This document shows, piece after piece, positions 52,121 through 63,806 of a stretch of DNA of 64,000 nt. The notes below the pieces were generated by a model, which worked only from the letters and a program-made list of their open reading frames with translations, was not told the DNA's origin and did not search any database. The DNA is from Amblyomma americanum (taxonomy: Eukaryota; Arthropoda; Arachnida; Ixodida; Ixodidae): assembly GCF_052857255.1 (NCBI RefSeq), contig NW_027526669.1, positions 1 to 64,000 on the forward strand, in the 5' to 3' direction. The first letter of the stretch is position 1. Each line of letters opens with the position of its first letter. The translations under genes and the position numbers were made by a program.

Positions 52121-52144
52121 AGAAAGGTGTAAACTTTTTCTCTC
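52118..52144. other. conserved 8 bp dyad in each monomer (hairpin potential), reference copy
   Basis: GAGAGAAA (52,118-52,125) is the exact reverse complement of TTTCTCTC (52,137-52,144), separated by 11 bases. The left arm is all purine and the right arm all pyrimidine. The dyad lies at monomer positions 93-119 and is kept in most monomers of the window. A subtype with a 2 bp deletion (CTTTTTCTCAG, for example near 6,411, 7,639 and 19,816) loses part of the right arm. Some other monomers carry CGTTTTCTCTC or CTTTTCTCTC and keep it. Single strands could form a hairpin. Whether it does anything is not shown by the sequence. Confidence 0.7.
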
Positions 52145-52699
52145 AGAACTGCGCGAAAACTTGTATTCCGGCTCAAAACAACGGGATATATCGTTTTAGA
52201 TCGAAAGTAGCAAGATTCACGAGCATCGATTTTACAAGTCGTCGAAGAGTAGACGAGAGAAAGGTGTAAACGTTTTCTCTCAGAACTGCACGAAAACTTG
52301 TATTCCGGCTCAAAACAACGGGGTACATCGTTTTAGATCCAAACTAGCAAGATTCACGAGCATCGATTTTACAAGTCCTTGAAGAGTAGACGAGAGAAAG
52401 GTGTAAACTTTTTCTCTCAGAACTGCGCGAAAAGTGGTATTCCGGCTCAAAAAACGGGATAGATCGTTTTAGATCGAAACTAGCAAGACTCACGAGCATC
52501 GATTTTACAAGTCTTCGAAGAGTAGAAGAGAGAAAGGTGTAAACTTTTTCTCTCAGAACTGCGCGAAAACTTGTATTCCGGCTCAAAACAACAGGATACA
52601 TCGTTTTAGATCGAAACTAGCAAGAATCACGAGCATCGATTTTACAAGTCCTCGAAGAGTAGACGAGAGAAAGGTGTAAACTTTTTCTCTCAGATCTGC

Positions 52700-55100
52700 G
52701 CGAAAACTTCTATTCCAACTCAAAACAACGAGATACATCGTTGTAGATCGAAACTAGCAAGATTCACGAGCATCGGTTTCACAAGTCCTCGAAGAGTAGA
52801 CGAGAGAAAGGTGTAAACTTTTTCTCTCAGAACTGCGCGAAAACTTCTATTCCAGCTCAAAACAACGAGATACATCGTTTTAGATCGAAACTAGCAGGAT
52901 TCACGAGCATCGATATTACAAGTCGTCGAAGAGTAGACGAGAGAAAGGTCTAAACTTTTTCTCTCAGAACTGCGCGAAAACTTGTATTCTGGCTCAAAAC
53001 AACGGGATACATCGTTTTAGATAGAAACTAGCAAGATTCACGAGCATCGATTTTACACGTCGTCGAAGAGTACACGAGAGAAAGGTGTAAACGTTTTCTC
53101 TCAGAACTGCGCGAAAAGTGGTATTCCGGCTCAAAAAAACGGGATACATCGTTTTAGATCGAAACTAGCAAGACTCACGAGCATCAATTTTACAAGTCCT
53201 CGAAGAGTAGACGAGAGAAAGGCGTAAACTTTTTCTCTCAGAACTGCGCGAAAACTTCTATTCCAGCTCAAAACAACAGGATACATCGTTGTAGATCGAA
53301 ACTAGCAAGATATACGAGCATTGATTTTACAAGTCGTCGAAGAGTAGACGAGAGAAAGGTGTAAACTTTTTTTCTCAGAACTGCGCCAAAACTTGTATTC
53401 CGGCTAAAAAAAAATGGGATACATCGTTTTAGATCGAAACTAGCAAGATTCACGAGCATCGATTCTACAAGTCCTCAAAGAGTAGACGAGAGAAAGGTGT
53501 AAACTTTTTCTCTCAGAACTGCACGAAAACTTGTATTCCGGCTCAAAACAACGGGATACATCGTTTTAGATCGAAACTAGCAAGACTCACGAGCATCGAT
53601 TTTACAAGTCTTCGAAGAGTAGACGAGAGAAAGGTGTAAACTTTTTCTCTCAGAACTGCGCGAAAACTTGTATTCCGGCTCAAAACCACAGGATACATCG
53701 TTTTAGATCGAAACTAGCAAGATTCACGAGCATCGAGTTTACAAGTCGTCGAAGAGTAGACGAGAGAAAGGTGTAAACTTTTTCTCTCAGAACTGCGCGA
53801 AAACTTGTATTCCGGCTCAAAACAACGGGATATATCGTTTTAGATCGAAAGTAGCAAGATTCACGAGCATCGATTTTACAAGTCGTCGAAGAGTAGACGA
53901 GAGAAAGGTGTAAACGTTTTCTCTCAGAACTGCACGAAAACTTGTATTCCGGCTCAAAACAACGGGGTACATCGTTTTAGATCCAAACTAGCAAGATTCA
54001 CGAGCATCGATTTTACAAGTCCTTGAAGAGTAGACGAGAGAAAGGTGTAAACTTTTTCTCTCAGAACTGCGCGAAAAGTGGTATTCCGGCTCAAAAAACG
54101 GGATAGATCGTTTTAGATCGAAACTAGCAAGACTCACGAGCATCGATTTTACAAGTCTTCGAAGAGTAGAAGAGAGAAAGGTGTAAACTTTTTCTCTCAG
54201 AACTGCGCGAAAACTTCTATTCCAGCTCAAAACAACGAGATACATCGTTTTAGATCGAAACTAGCAGGATTCACGAGCATCGATATTACAAGTCGTCGAA
54301 GAGTAGACGAGAGAAAGGTCTAAACTTTTTCTCTCAGAACTGCGCGAAAACTTGTATTCTGGCTCAAAACAACGGGATACATCGTTTTAGATCGAAACTA
54401 GCAAGATTCACGAGCATCGATTTTACACGTCGTCGAAGAGTACACGAGAGAAAGGTGTAAACGTTTTCTCTCAGAACTGCGCGAAAAGTGGTATTCCGGC
54501 TCAAAAAACGGGATACATCGTTTTAGATCAAAACTAGCAAGACTCACGAGCATCGATTTTACAAGTCTTCGAAGAGTAGAAGAGAGAAAGGTGTAAACTT
54601 TTTCTCTCAGAACTGCGCGAAAACTTGTATTCCGGCTCAAAACAACAGGATACATCGTTTTAGATCGAAACTAGCAAGATTCACGAGCATCGATTTTACA
54701 AGTCCTCGAAGACTAGACGAGAGAAAGGTGTAAACTTTTTCTCTCAGAACTGCGCGAAAACTTCTATTCCAGCTCAAAACAACGAGATACATCGTTGTAG
54801 ATCGAAACTAGCAAGATTCACGAGCATCGATTTTACAAGTCGTCGAAGATTAGACGAGAGAAAGGTGTAAACTTTTTCTCTCAGAACTGCGCGAAAACTT
54901 CTATTCCAGCTCAAAACAACGAGATACATCGTTGTAGATCGAAACTAGCAAGATTCACGAGCATCGATTTTACAAGTCCTCGAAGAGTAGACGAGAGAAA
55001 GGTGTAAACTTTTTCTCTCAGAACTGCGCGAAAACTTCTATTCCAGCTCAAAACAACGAGATACATCGTTGTAGATCGAAACTAGCAAGATTCACGAGCA
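52700..55100. repeat. 16/17-monomer duplication, copy P
   Basis: CAGGATTC at 52,895 and 55,223 (2,328 bp, 17 monomers) and at 54,265 and 56,455 (2,190 bp, 16 monomers) show a further duplication that overlaps the end of copy B. The second copy lacks the GGGATATATCG monomer found here near 53,826, which explains the drop in offset. Confidence 0.8.
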
Positions 55101-57388
55101 TCGGTTTTACAAGTCCTCGAAGAGTAGACGAGAGAAAGGTGTAAACTTTTTCTCTCAGAACTGCGCGAAAACTTCTATTCCAGCTCAAAACAACGAGATA
55201 CATCGTTTTAGATCGAAACTAGCAGGATTCACGAGCATCGATATTACAAGTCGTCGAAGAGTAGACGAGAGAAAGGTCTAAACTTTTTCTCTCAGAACTG
55301 CGCGAAAACTTGTATTCTGGCTCAAAACAACGGGATACATCGTTTTAGATAGAAACTAGCAAGATTCACGAGCATCGATTTTACACGTCGTCGAAGAGTA
55401 CACGAGAGAAAGGTGTAAACGTTTTCTCTCAGAACTGCGCGAAAAGTGTTATTCCGGCTCAAAAAACGGGATACATCGTTTTAGATCGAAACTAGCAAGA
55501 CTCACGAGCATCAATTTTACAAGTCCTCGAAGAGTAGACGAGAGAAAGGCGTAAACTTTTTCTCTCAGAACTGCGCGAAAACTTCTATTCCAGCTCAAAA
55601 CAACAGGATACATCGTTGTAGATCGAAACTAGCAAGATATACGAGCATTGATTTTACAAGTCGTCGAAGAGTAGACGAGAGAAAGGTGTAAACTTTTTTT
55701 CTCAGAACTGCGCCAAAACTTGTATTCCGGCTAAAAAAAAATGGGATACATCGTTTTAGATCGAAACTAGCAAGATTCACGAGCATCGATTCTACAAGTC
55801 CTCAAAGAGTAGACGAGAGAAAGGTGGAAACTTTTTCTCTCAGAACTGCACGAAAACTTGTATTCCGGCTCAAAACAACGGGATACATCGTTTTAGATCG
55901 AAACTAGCAAGACTCACGAGCATCGATTTTACAAGTCTTCGAAGAGTAGACGAGAGAAAGGTGTAAACTTTTTCTCTCAGAACTGCGCGAAAACTTGTAT
56001 TCCGGCTCAAAACCACAGGATACATCGTTTTAGATCGAAACTAGCAAGATTCACGAGCATCGAGTTTACAAGTCGTCGAAGAGTAGACGAGAGAAAGGTG
56101 TAAACTTTTTCTCTCAGAACTGCGCGAAAACTTGTATTCCGGCTCAAAACAACGGGGTACATCGTTTTAGATCCAAACTAGCAAGATTCACGAGCATCGA
56201 TTTTACAAGTCCTTGAAGAGTAGACGAGAGAAAGGTGTAAACTTTTTCTCTCAGAACTGCGCGAAAAGTGGTATTCCGGCTCAAAAAACGGGATAGATCG
56301 TTTTAGATCGAAACTAGCAAGACTCACGAGCATCGATTTTACAAGTCTTCGAAGAGTAGAAGAGAGAAAGGTGTAAACTTTTTCTCTCAGAACTGCGCGA
56401 AAACTTCTATTCCAGCTCAAAACAACGAGATACATCGTTTTAGATCGAAACTAGCAGGATTCACGAGCATCGATATTACAAGTCGTCGAAGAGTAGACGA
56501 GAGAAAGGTCTAAACTTTTTCTCTCAGAACTGCGCGAAAACTTGTATTCTGGCTCAAAACAACGGGATACATCGTTTTAGATCGAAACTAGCAAGATTCA
56601 CGAGCATCGATTTTACACGTCGTCGAAGAGTACACGAGAGAAAGGTGTAAACGTTTTCTCTCAGAACTGCGCGAAAAGTGGTATTCCGGCTCAAAAAACG
56701 GGATACATCGTTTTAGATCAAAACTAGCAAGACTCACGAGCATCGATTTTACAAGTCTTCGAAGAGTAGAAGAGAGAAAGGTGTAAACTTTTTCTCTCAG
56801 AACTGCGCGAAAACTTGTATTCCGGCTCAAAACAACAGGATACATCGTTTTAGATCGAAACTAGCAAGATTCACGAGCATCGATTTTACAAGTCCTCGAA
56901 GACTAGACGAGAGAAAGGTGTAAACTTTTTCTCTCAGAACTGCGCGAAAACTTCTATTCCAGCTCAAAACAACGAGATACATCGTTGTAGATCGAAACTA
57001 GCAAGATTCACGAGCATCGATTTTACAAGTCGTCGAAGATTAGACGAGAGAAAGGTGTAAACTTTTTCTCTCAGAACTGCGCGAAAACTTCTATTCCAGC
57101 TCAAAACAACGAGATACATCGTTGTAGATCGAAACTAGCAAGATTCACGAGCATCGATTTTACAAGTCCTCGAAGAGTAGACGAGAGAAAGGTGTAAACT
57201 TTTTCTCTCAGAACTGCGCGAAAACTTCTATTCCAGCTCAAAACAACGAGATACATCGTTGTAGATCGAAACTAGCAAGATTCACGAGCATCGGTTTTAC
57301 AAGTCCTCGAAGAGTAGACGAGAGAAAGGTGTAAACTTTTTCTCTCAGAACTGCGCGAAAACTTCTATTCCAGCTCAAAACAACGAGA
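55101..57388. repeat. 16/17-monomer duplication, copy Q
   Basis: This copy matches copy P as described there; GAAGACTAGACG near 54,708 and 56,898 and CAGGATTC at 55,223 and 57,413 extend the 2,190 bp offset into the next block. A private change is GTGTTATTCCGG near 55,447, where related copies have GTGGTATTCCGG. Confidence 0.8.
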
Positions 57389-59439
57389 TACATCGTTTTA
57401 GATCGAAACTAGCAGGATTCACGAGCATCGATATTACAAGTCGTCGAAGAGTAGACGAGAGAAAGGTCTAAACTTTTTCTCTCAGAACTGCGCGAAAACT
57501 TGTATTCTGGCTCAAAACAACGGGATACATCGTTTTAGATAGAAACTAGCAAGATTCACGAGCATCGATTTTACACGTCGTCGAAGAGTACACGAGAGAA
57601 AGGTGTAAACGTTTTCTCTCAGAACTGCGCGAAAAGTGGTATTCCGGCTCAAAAAACGGGATACATCGTTTTAGATCGAAACTAGCAAGACTCACGAGCA
57701 TCAATTTTACAAGTCCTCGAAGAGTAGACGAGAGAAAGGCGTAAACTTTTTCTCTCAGAACTGCGCGAAAACTTCTATTCCAGCTCAAAACAACAGGATA
57801 CATCGTTGTAGATCGAAACTAGCAAGATATACGAGCATTGATTTTACAAGTCGTCGAAGAGTAGACGAGAGAAAGGTGTAAACTTTTTCTCTCAGAACTG
57901 CGCCAAAACTTGTATTCCGGCTAAAAAAAATGGGATACATCGTTTTAGATCGAAACTAGCAAGATTCACGAGCATCGATTCTACAAGTCCTCGAAGAGTA
58001 GACGAGAGAAAGGTGTAAACTTTTTCTCTCAGAACTGCACGAAAACTTGTATTCCGGCTCAAAACAACGGGATACATCGTTTTAGATCGAAACTAGCAAG
58101 ACTCACGAGCATCGATTTTACAAGTCTTCGAAAAGGTAGACGAGAGAAAGGTGTAAACTTTTTCTCTCAGAACTGCGCGAAAACTTGTATTCCGGCTCAA
58201 AACCACAGGATACATCGTTTTAGATCGAAACTAGCAAGATTCACGAGCATCGATTTTACAAGTCGTCGAAGAGTAGACGAGAGAAAGGTGTAAACTTTTT
58301 CTCAGAACTGCGCGAAAACTTGTATTCCGGCTCAAAACAACGGGATACGTCGTTTTAGATCGAAACTAGCAAGACTCACGAGCATCGATTTTACAAGTCT
58401 TCGAAGAGTAGAAGAGAGAAAGGTGTAAACTTTTTCTCTCAGAACTGCGTCGGAACTTGTATTCCGGCTCAGAACAACGGGTTACATCGTTTTAGATCGA
58501 AACTAGCAGGATTCACGAGCATCGATATTACAAGTCGTCGAAGAGTAGACGAGAGAAAGGTCTAAACTTTTTCTCTCAGAACTGCGCGAAAACTTGTATT
58601 CCGGCTCAAAACAACGGGATACATCGTTTTAGATCGAAACCAGCAAGATTCACGAGCATCGATTTTACAAGTCGTCGAAGAGTAGACGAGAGAAAGGTGT
58701 AAACTTTTTCTCTCAGAACTGCGCCAAAACTTGTATTCTGGCTCAAAACAACGGGATACATCGTTTTAGATCGAAACTAGCAAGATTTACGAGCACCGGT
58801 TTTACAAGTCGTCGAAGAGTACTCGAGAGAAAGGTGGAAACTTTTTCTCTTAGAACTGCGCGAAAACTTGTATTCCGGCTCAAAACAACGGTATACATTG
58901 TTTTAGCTCGAAACTAGCAAGATTCACGAGCATCGATTTTACAAGTTGTCGAATACTAGACGAGAGAAAGGTGTGAACGTTTTCTCAGAACAGCGCAAAA
59001 ACTTGTATTCCGGCTCAAAACAACGGGATTCATCGTTTTAGATCGAAACTAGCAAGATTCACGAGCATCAATTTTACAAGTCCTCGAAGAGTAGACGAGA
59101 GAAAGGCGTAAACTTTTTCTCTCAGAACTGCGCGAAAACTTCTATTCCAGTTCAAAACAACAGGATACATCGTTGTAGATCGAAACTAGCAAGATATACG
59201 AGCATTGATTTTACAAGTCCTCGAAGAGTAGACGAGAGAAAGGCGTAAACTTTTTCTCTCAGAACTGCGCGAAAACTTGTATTCCGGCTCAAAACAACGG
59301 GATATATCGTTTTAGATCGAAAGTAGCAAGATTCACGAGCATCGATTTTACAAGTCGTCGAAGAGTAGACGAGAGAAAGGTGTAAACGTTTTCTCTCAGA
59401 ACTGCACGAAAACTTGTATTCCGGCTCAAAACAACGGGG
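57389..59439. repeat. 15-monomer tandem duplication, copy 1 (2,051 bp)
   Basis: CAGGATTC at 57,413 and 59,464, and at 58,507 and 60,558, and CGTCGG at 58,448 and 60,499, are all 2,051 bp apart. Both copies share odd variants: the GAAAAGGTAGACG insertion near 58,131 and 60,182, the shortened CTTTTTCTCAGAACTGCG near 58,301, and GAGCACCGGTTTT near 58,792. The right half repeats the order seen at 50.8-51.7 kb. Confidence 0.9.
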
Positions 59440-61490
59440 TACATCGTTTTAGATCGAAACTAGCAGGATTCACGAGCATCGATATTACAAGTCGTCGAAG
59501 AGTAGACGAGAGAAAGGTCTAAACTTTTTCTCTCAGAACTGCGCGAAAACTTGTATTCTGGCTCAAAACAACGGGATACATCGTTTTAGATAGAAACTAG
59601 CAAGATTCACGAGCATCGATTTTACACGTCGTCGAAGAGTACACGAGAGAAAGGTGTAAACGTTTTCTCTCAGAACTGCGCGAAAAGTGGTATTCCGGCT
59701 CAAAAAACGGGATACATCGTTTTAGATCGAAACTAGCAAGACTCACGAGCATCAATTTTACAAGTCCTCGAAGAGTAGACGAGAGAAAGGCGTAAACTTT
59801 TTCTCTCAGAACTGCGCGAAAACTTCTATTCCAGCTCAAAACAACAGGATACATCGTTGTAGATCGAAACTAGCAAGATATACGAGCATTGATTTTACAA
59901 GTCGTCGAAGAGTAGACGAGAGAAAGGTGTAAACTTTTTCTCTCAGAACTGCGCCAAAACTTGTATTCCGGCTAAAAAAAATGGGATACATCGTTTTAGA
60001 TCGAAACTAGCAAGATTCACGAGCATCGATTCTACAAGTCCTCGAAGAGTAGACGAGAGAAAGGTGTAAACTTTTTCTCTCAGAACTGCACGAAAACTTG
60101 TATTCCGGCTCAAAACAACGGGATACATCGTTTTAGATCGAAACTAGCAAGACTCACGAGCATCGATTTTACAAGTCTTCGAAAAGGTAGACGAGAGAAA
60201 GGTGTAAACTTTTTCTCTCAGAACTGCGCGAAAACTTGTATTCCGGCTCAAAACCACAGGATACATCGTTTTAGATCGAAACTAGCAAGATTCACGAGCA
60301 TCGATTTTACAAGTCGTCGAAGAGTAGACGAGAGAAAGGTGTAAACTTTTTCTCAGAACTGCGCGAAAACTTGTATTCCGGCTCAAAACAACGGGATACG
60401 TCGTTTTAGATCGAAACTAGCAAGACTCACGAGCATCGATTTTACAAGTCTTCGAAGAGTAGAAGAGAGAAAGGTGTAAACTTTTTCTCTCAGAACTGCG
60501 TCGGAACTTGTATTCCGGCTCAGAACAACGGGTTACATCGTTTTAGATCGAAACTAGCAGGATTCACGAGCATCGATATTACAAGTCGTCGAAGAGTAGA
60601 CGAGAGAAAGGTCTAAACTTTTTCTCTCAGAACTGCGCGAAAACTTGTATTCCGGCTCAAAACAACGGGATACATCGTTTTAGATCGAAACCAGCAAGAT
60701 TCACGAGCATCGATTTTACAAGTCGTCGAAGAGTAGACGAGAGAAAGGTGTAAACTTTTTCTCTCAGAACTGCGCCAAAACTTGTATTCTGGCTCAAAAC
60801 AACGGGATACATCGTTTTAGATCGAAACTAGCAAGATTTACGAGCACCGGTTTTACAAGTCGTCGAAGAGTACTCGAGAGAAAGGTGGAAACTTTTTCTC
60901 TTAGAACTGCGCGAAAACTTGTATTCCGGCTCAAAACAACGGTATACATTGTTTTAGCTCGAAACTAGCAAGATTCACGAGCATCGATTTTACAAGTTGT
61001 CGAATACTAGACGAGAGAAAGGTGTGAACGTTTTCTCAGAACAGCGCAAAAACTTGTATTCCGGCTCAAAACAACGGGATTCATCGTTTTAGATCGAAAC
61101 TAGCAAGATTCACGAGCATCAATTTTACAAGTCCTCGAAGAGTAGACGAGAGAAAGGCGTAAACTTTTTCTCTCAGAACTGCGCGAAAACTTCTATTCCA
61201 GTTCAAAACAACAGGATACATCGTTGTAGATCGAAACTAGCAAGATATACGAGCATTGATTTTACAAGTCCTCGAAGAGTAGACGAGAGAAAGGCGTAAA
61301 CTTTTTCTCTCAGAACTGCGCGAAAACTTGTATTCCGGCTCAAAACAACGGGATATATCGTTTTAGATCGAAAGTAGCAAGATTCACGAGCATCGATTTT
61401 ACAAGTCGTCGAAGAGTAGACGAGAGAAAGGTGTAAACGTTTTCTCTCAGAACTGCACGAAAACTTGTATTCCGGCTCAAAACAACGGGG
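59440..61490. repeat. 15-monomer tandem duplication, copy 2 (2,051 bp)
   Basis: This directly follows copy 1. The junction lies in the shared stretch TACATCGTTTTAGATC: upstream of it is GGGGTAC as at 61,487, downstream is GAAACTAGCAGG as at 57,405. After this copy the sequence leaves the pattern with AGATCCAAACTAG near 61,502. Confidence 0.9.
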
Positions 61491-62575
61491 TACATCGTTT
61501 TAGATCCAAACTAGCAAGATTCACGAGCATCGATTTTACAAGTCCTTGAAGAGTAGACGAGAGAAAGGTGTAAACTTTTTCTCTCAGAACTGCGCGAAAA
61601 GTGGTATTCCGGCTCAAAAAACGGGATAGATCGTTTTAGATCGAAACTAGCAAGACTCACGAGCATCGATTTTACAAGTCTTCGAAGAGTAGAAGAGAGA
61701 AAGGTGTAAACTTTTTCTCTCAGAACTGCGCGAAAACTTGTATTCCGGCTCAAAACAACAGGATACATCGTTGTAGATCGAAACTAGCAAGATTCACGAG
61801 CATCGGTTTTACAAGTCCTCGAAGAGTAGACGAGAGAAAGGTGTAAACTTTTTCTCTCAGAACTGCGCGAAAACTTCTATTCCAGCTCAAAACAACGAGA
61901 TACATCGTTTTAGATCGAAACTAGCAGGATTCACGAGCATCGATATTACAAGTCGTCGAAGAGTAGACGAGAGAAAGGTCTAAACTTTTTCTCTCAGAAC
62001 TGCGCGAAAACTTGTATTCTGGCTCAAAACAACGGGATACATCGTTTTAGATAGAAACTAGCAAGATTCACGAGCATCGATTTTACACGTCGTCGAAGAG
62101 TACACGAGAGAAAGGTGTAAACGTTTTCTCTCAGAACTGCGCGAAAAAAGGTATTCCGGCACAAAAAACGGGATACATCGTTTTAGATCAAAACTAGCAA
62201 GACTCACGAGCATCGATTTTACAAGTCTTCGAAGAGTAGAAGAGAGAAAGGTGTAAACTTTTTCTCTCAGAACTGCGCGAAAACTTGTATTCCGGCTCAA
62301 AACAACAGGATACATCGTTTTAGATTGAAACTAGCAAGATTCACGAGCATCGATTTTACAAGTCCTCGAAGACTAGACGAGAGAAAGGTGTAAACTTTTT
62401 CTCTCAGAACTGCGCGAAAACTTCTATTCCAGCTCAAAACAACGAGATACATCGTTGTAGATCGAAACTAGCAAGATTCACGAGCATCGATTTTACAAGT
62501 CGTCGAAGATTAGACGAGAGAAAGGTGTAAACTTTTTCTCTCAGAACTGCGCGAAAACTTCTATTCCAGCTCAAA
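61345..62575. repeat. 9-monomer tandem duplication, copy 1 (1,231 bp)
   Basis: CAGGATTC at 61,925 and 63,156 and the GGGATATATCG monomer at about 61,349 and 62,580 are 1,231 bp apart. The copy starts inside the last monomer of the preceding 2,051 bp unit. A private variant, GCGAAAAAAGGTATTCCGGCAC near 62,141-62,162, is found only here. Confidence 0.85.
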
Positions 62576-63806
62576 ACAACGGGATATATCGTTTTAGATC
62601 GAAAGTAGCAAGATTCACGAGCATCGATTTTACAAGTCGTCGAAGAGTAGACGAGAGAAAGGTGTAAACGTTTTCTCTCAGAACTGCACGAAAACTTGTA
62701 TTCCGGCTCAAAACAACGGGGTACATCGTTTTAGATCCAAACTAGCAAGATTCACGAGCATCGATTTTACAAGTCCTTGAAGAGTAGACGAGAGAAAGGT
62801 GTAAACTTTTTCTCTCAGAACTGCGCGAAAAGTGGTATTCCGGCTCAAAAAATGGGATAGATCGTTTTAGATCGAAACTAGCAAGACTCACGAGCATCGA
62901 TTTTACAAGTCTTCGAAGAGTAGAAGAGAGAAAGGTGTAAACGTTTTCTCTCAGAACTGCGCGAAAACTTGTATTCCAGCTCAAAACAACGAGATACATC
63001 GTTGTAGATCGAAACTAGCAAGATTCACGAGCATCGAGTTTACAAGTCCTCGAAGAGTAGACGAGAGAAAGGTGTAAACTTTTTCTCTCAGAACTGCGCG
63101 AAAACTTCTATTCCAGCTAAAAACAACGAGATACATCGTTTTAGATCGAAACTAGCAGGATTCACGAGCATCGATATTACAAGTCGTCGAAGAGTAGACG
63201 AGAGAAAGGTCTAAACTTTTTCTCTCAGAACTGCGCGAAAACTTGTATTCTGGCTCAAAACAACGGGATACAACGTTTTAGATCGAAACTAGCAAGATTC
63301 ACGAGCATCGATTTTACACGTCGTCGAAGAGTACACGAGAGAAAGGTGTAAACGTTTTCTCTCAGAACTGCGCGAAAAGTGGTATTCCGGCTCAAAAAAC
63401 GGGATACATCGTTTTAGATCAAAACTAGCAAGACTCACGAGCATCGATTTTACAAGTCTTCGAAGAGTAGAAGAGAGAAAGGTGTAAACTTTTTCTCTCA
63501 GAACTGCGCGAAAACTTGTATTCCGGCTCAAAACAACAGGATACATCGTTGTAGATCGAAACTAGCAAGATTCACGAGCATCGATTTTACAAGTCGTCGA
63601 AGATTAGACAAGAGAAAGGTGTAAACTTTTTCTCTCAGAACTGCGCGAAAACTTCTATTCCAGCTCAAAACAACGAGATACATCGTTGTAGATCGAAACT
63701 AGCAAGATTCACGAGCATCGATTTTACAAGTCCTCGAAGAGTAGACGAGAGAAAGGTGTAAACTTTTTCTCTCAGAACTGCGCGAAAACTTCTATTCTAG
63801 CTCAAA
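62576..63806. repeat. 9-monomer tandem duplication, copy 2
   Basis: This copy matches 61,345-62,575. Differences include CAAAAAATGGGATAG near 62,846 (copy 1 has CAAAAAACGGG), GAGCATCGAGTTT near 63,038 (copy 1 has GAGCATCGGTTTT) and GATACAACG near 63,266. Confidence 0.85.

Larger units (their letters stand above)
52026..52162. repeat. representative near-consensus 137 bp monomer
   Basis: This monomer differs from my by-eye consensus at one place (CAGGAT instead of CGGGAT) and can serve as the reference unit. The consensus has about 57 G or C in 137 (42%). It has 27 C, 30 G and 11 CpG, where about 6 CpG would be expected. It contains one ATCGAT palindrome per unit (near 64-69), so ClaI should cut most monomers. 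At 137 bp it is shorter than a nucleosome core (about 147 bp). 137 leaves remainder 2 on division by 3, so any reading frame changes register from monomer to monomer. Confidence 0.9.
50969..54617. repeat. 27/28-monomer duplication, copy B
   Basis: It matches 47,271-50,785. It contains one extra monomer, about 52,026-52,162 (ACAGGATAC with GTCGTCGAAGAG), not present in copy A. Small private changes separate the copies, for example AGATCTAAAC at 49,873 in copy A against AGATCGAAAC at the matching place in copy B. Confidence 0.85.

Noticed and set aside
52026..52162. CENP-B box in the monomer
   Set aside because: Only the CGGG core near monomer positions 20-23 fits. The TTCG that should lie seven bases upstream is absent and the required A is a C; on the other strand nothing better was found.
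52026..52162. tRNA, rRNA or pol III promoter boxes within the monomer
   Set aside because: I saw no tRNA-like cloverleaf, A/B box pair or rRNA-like segment. Short partial matches are expected by chance and then multiplied by the repeat.
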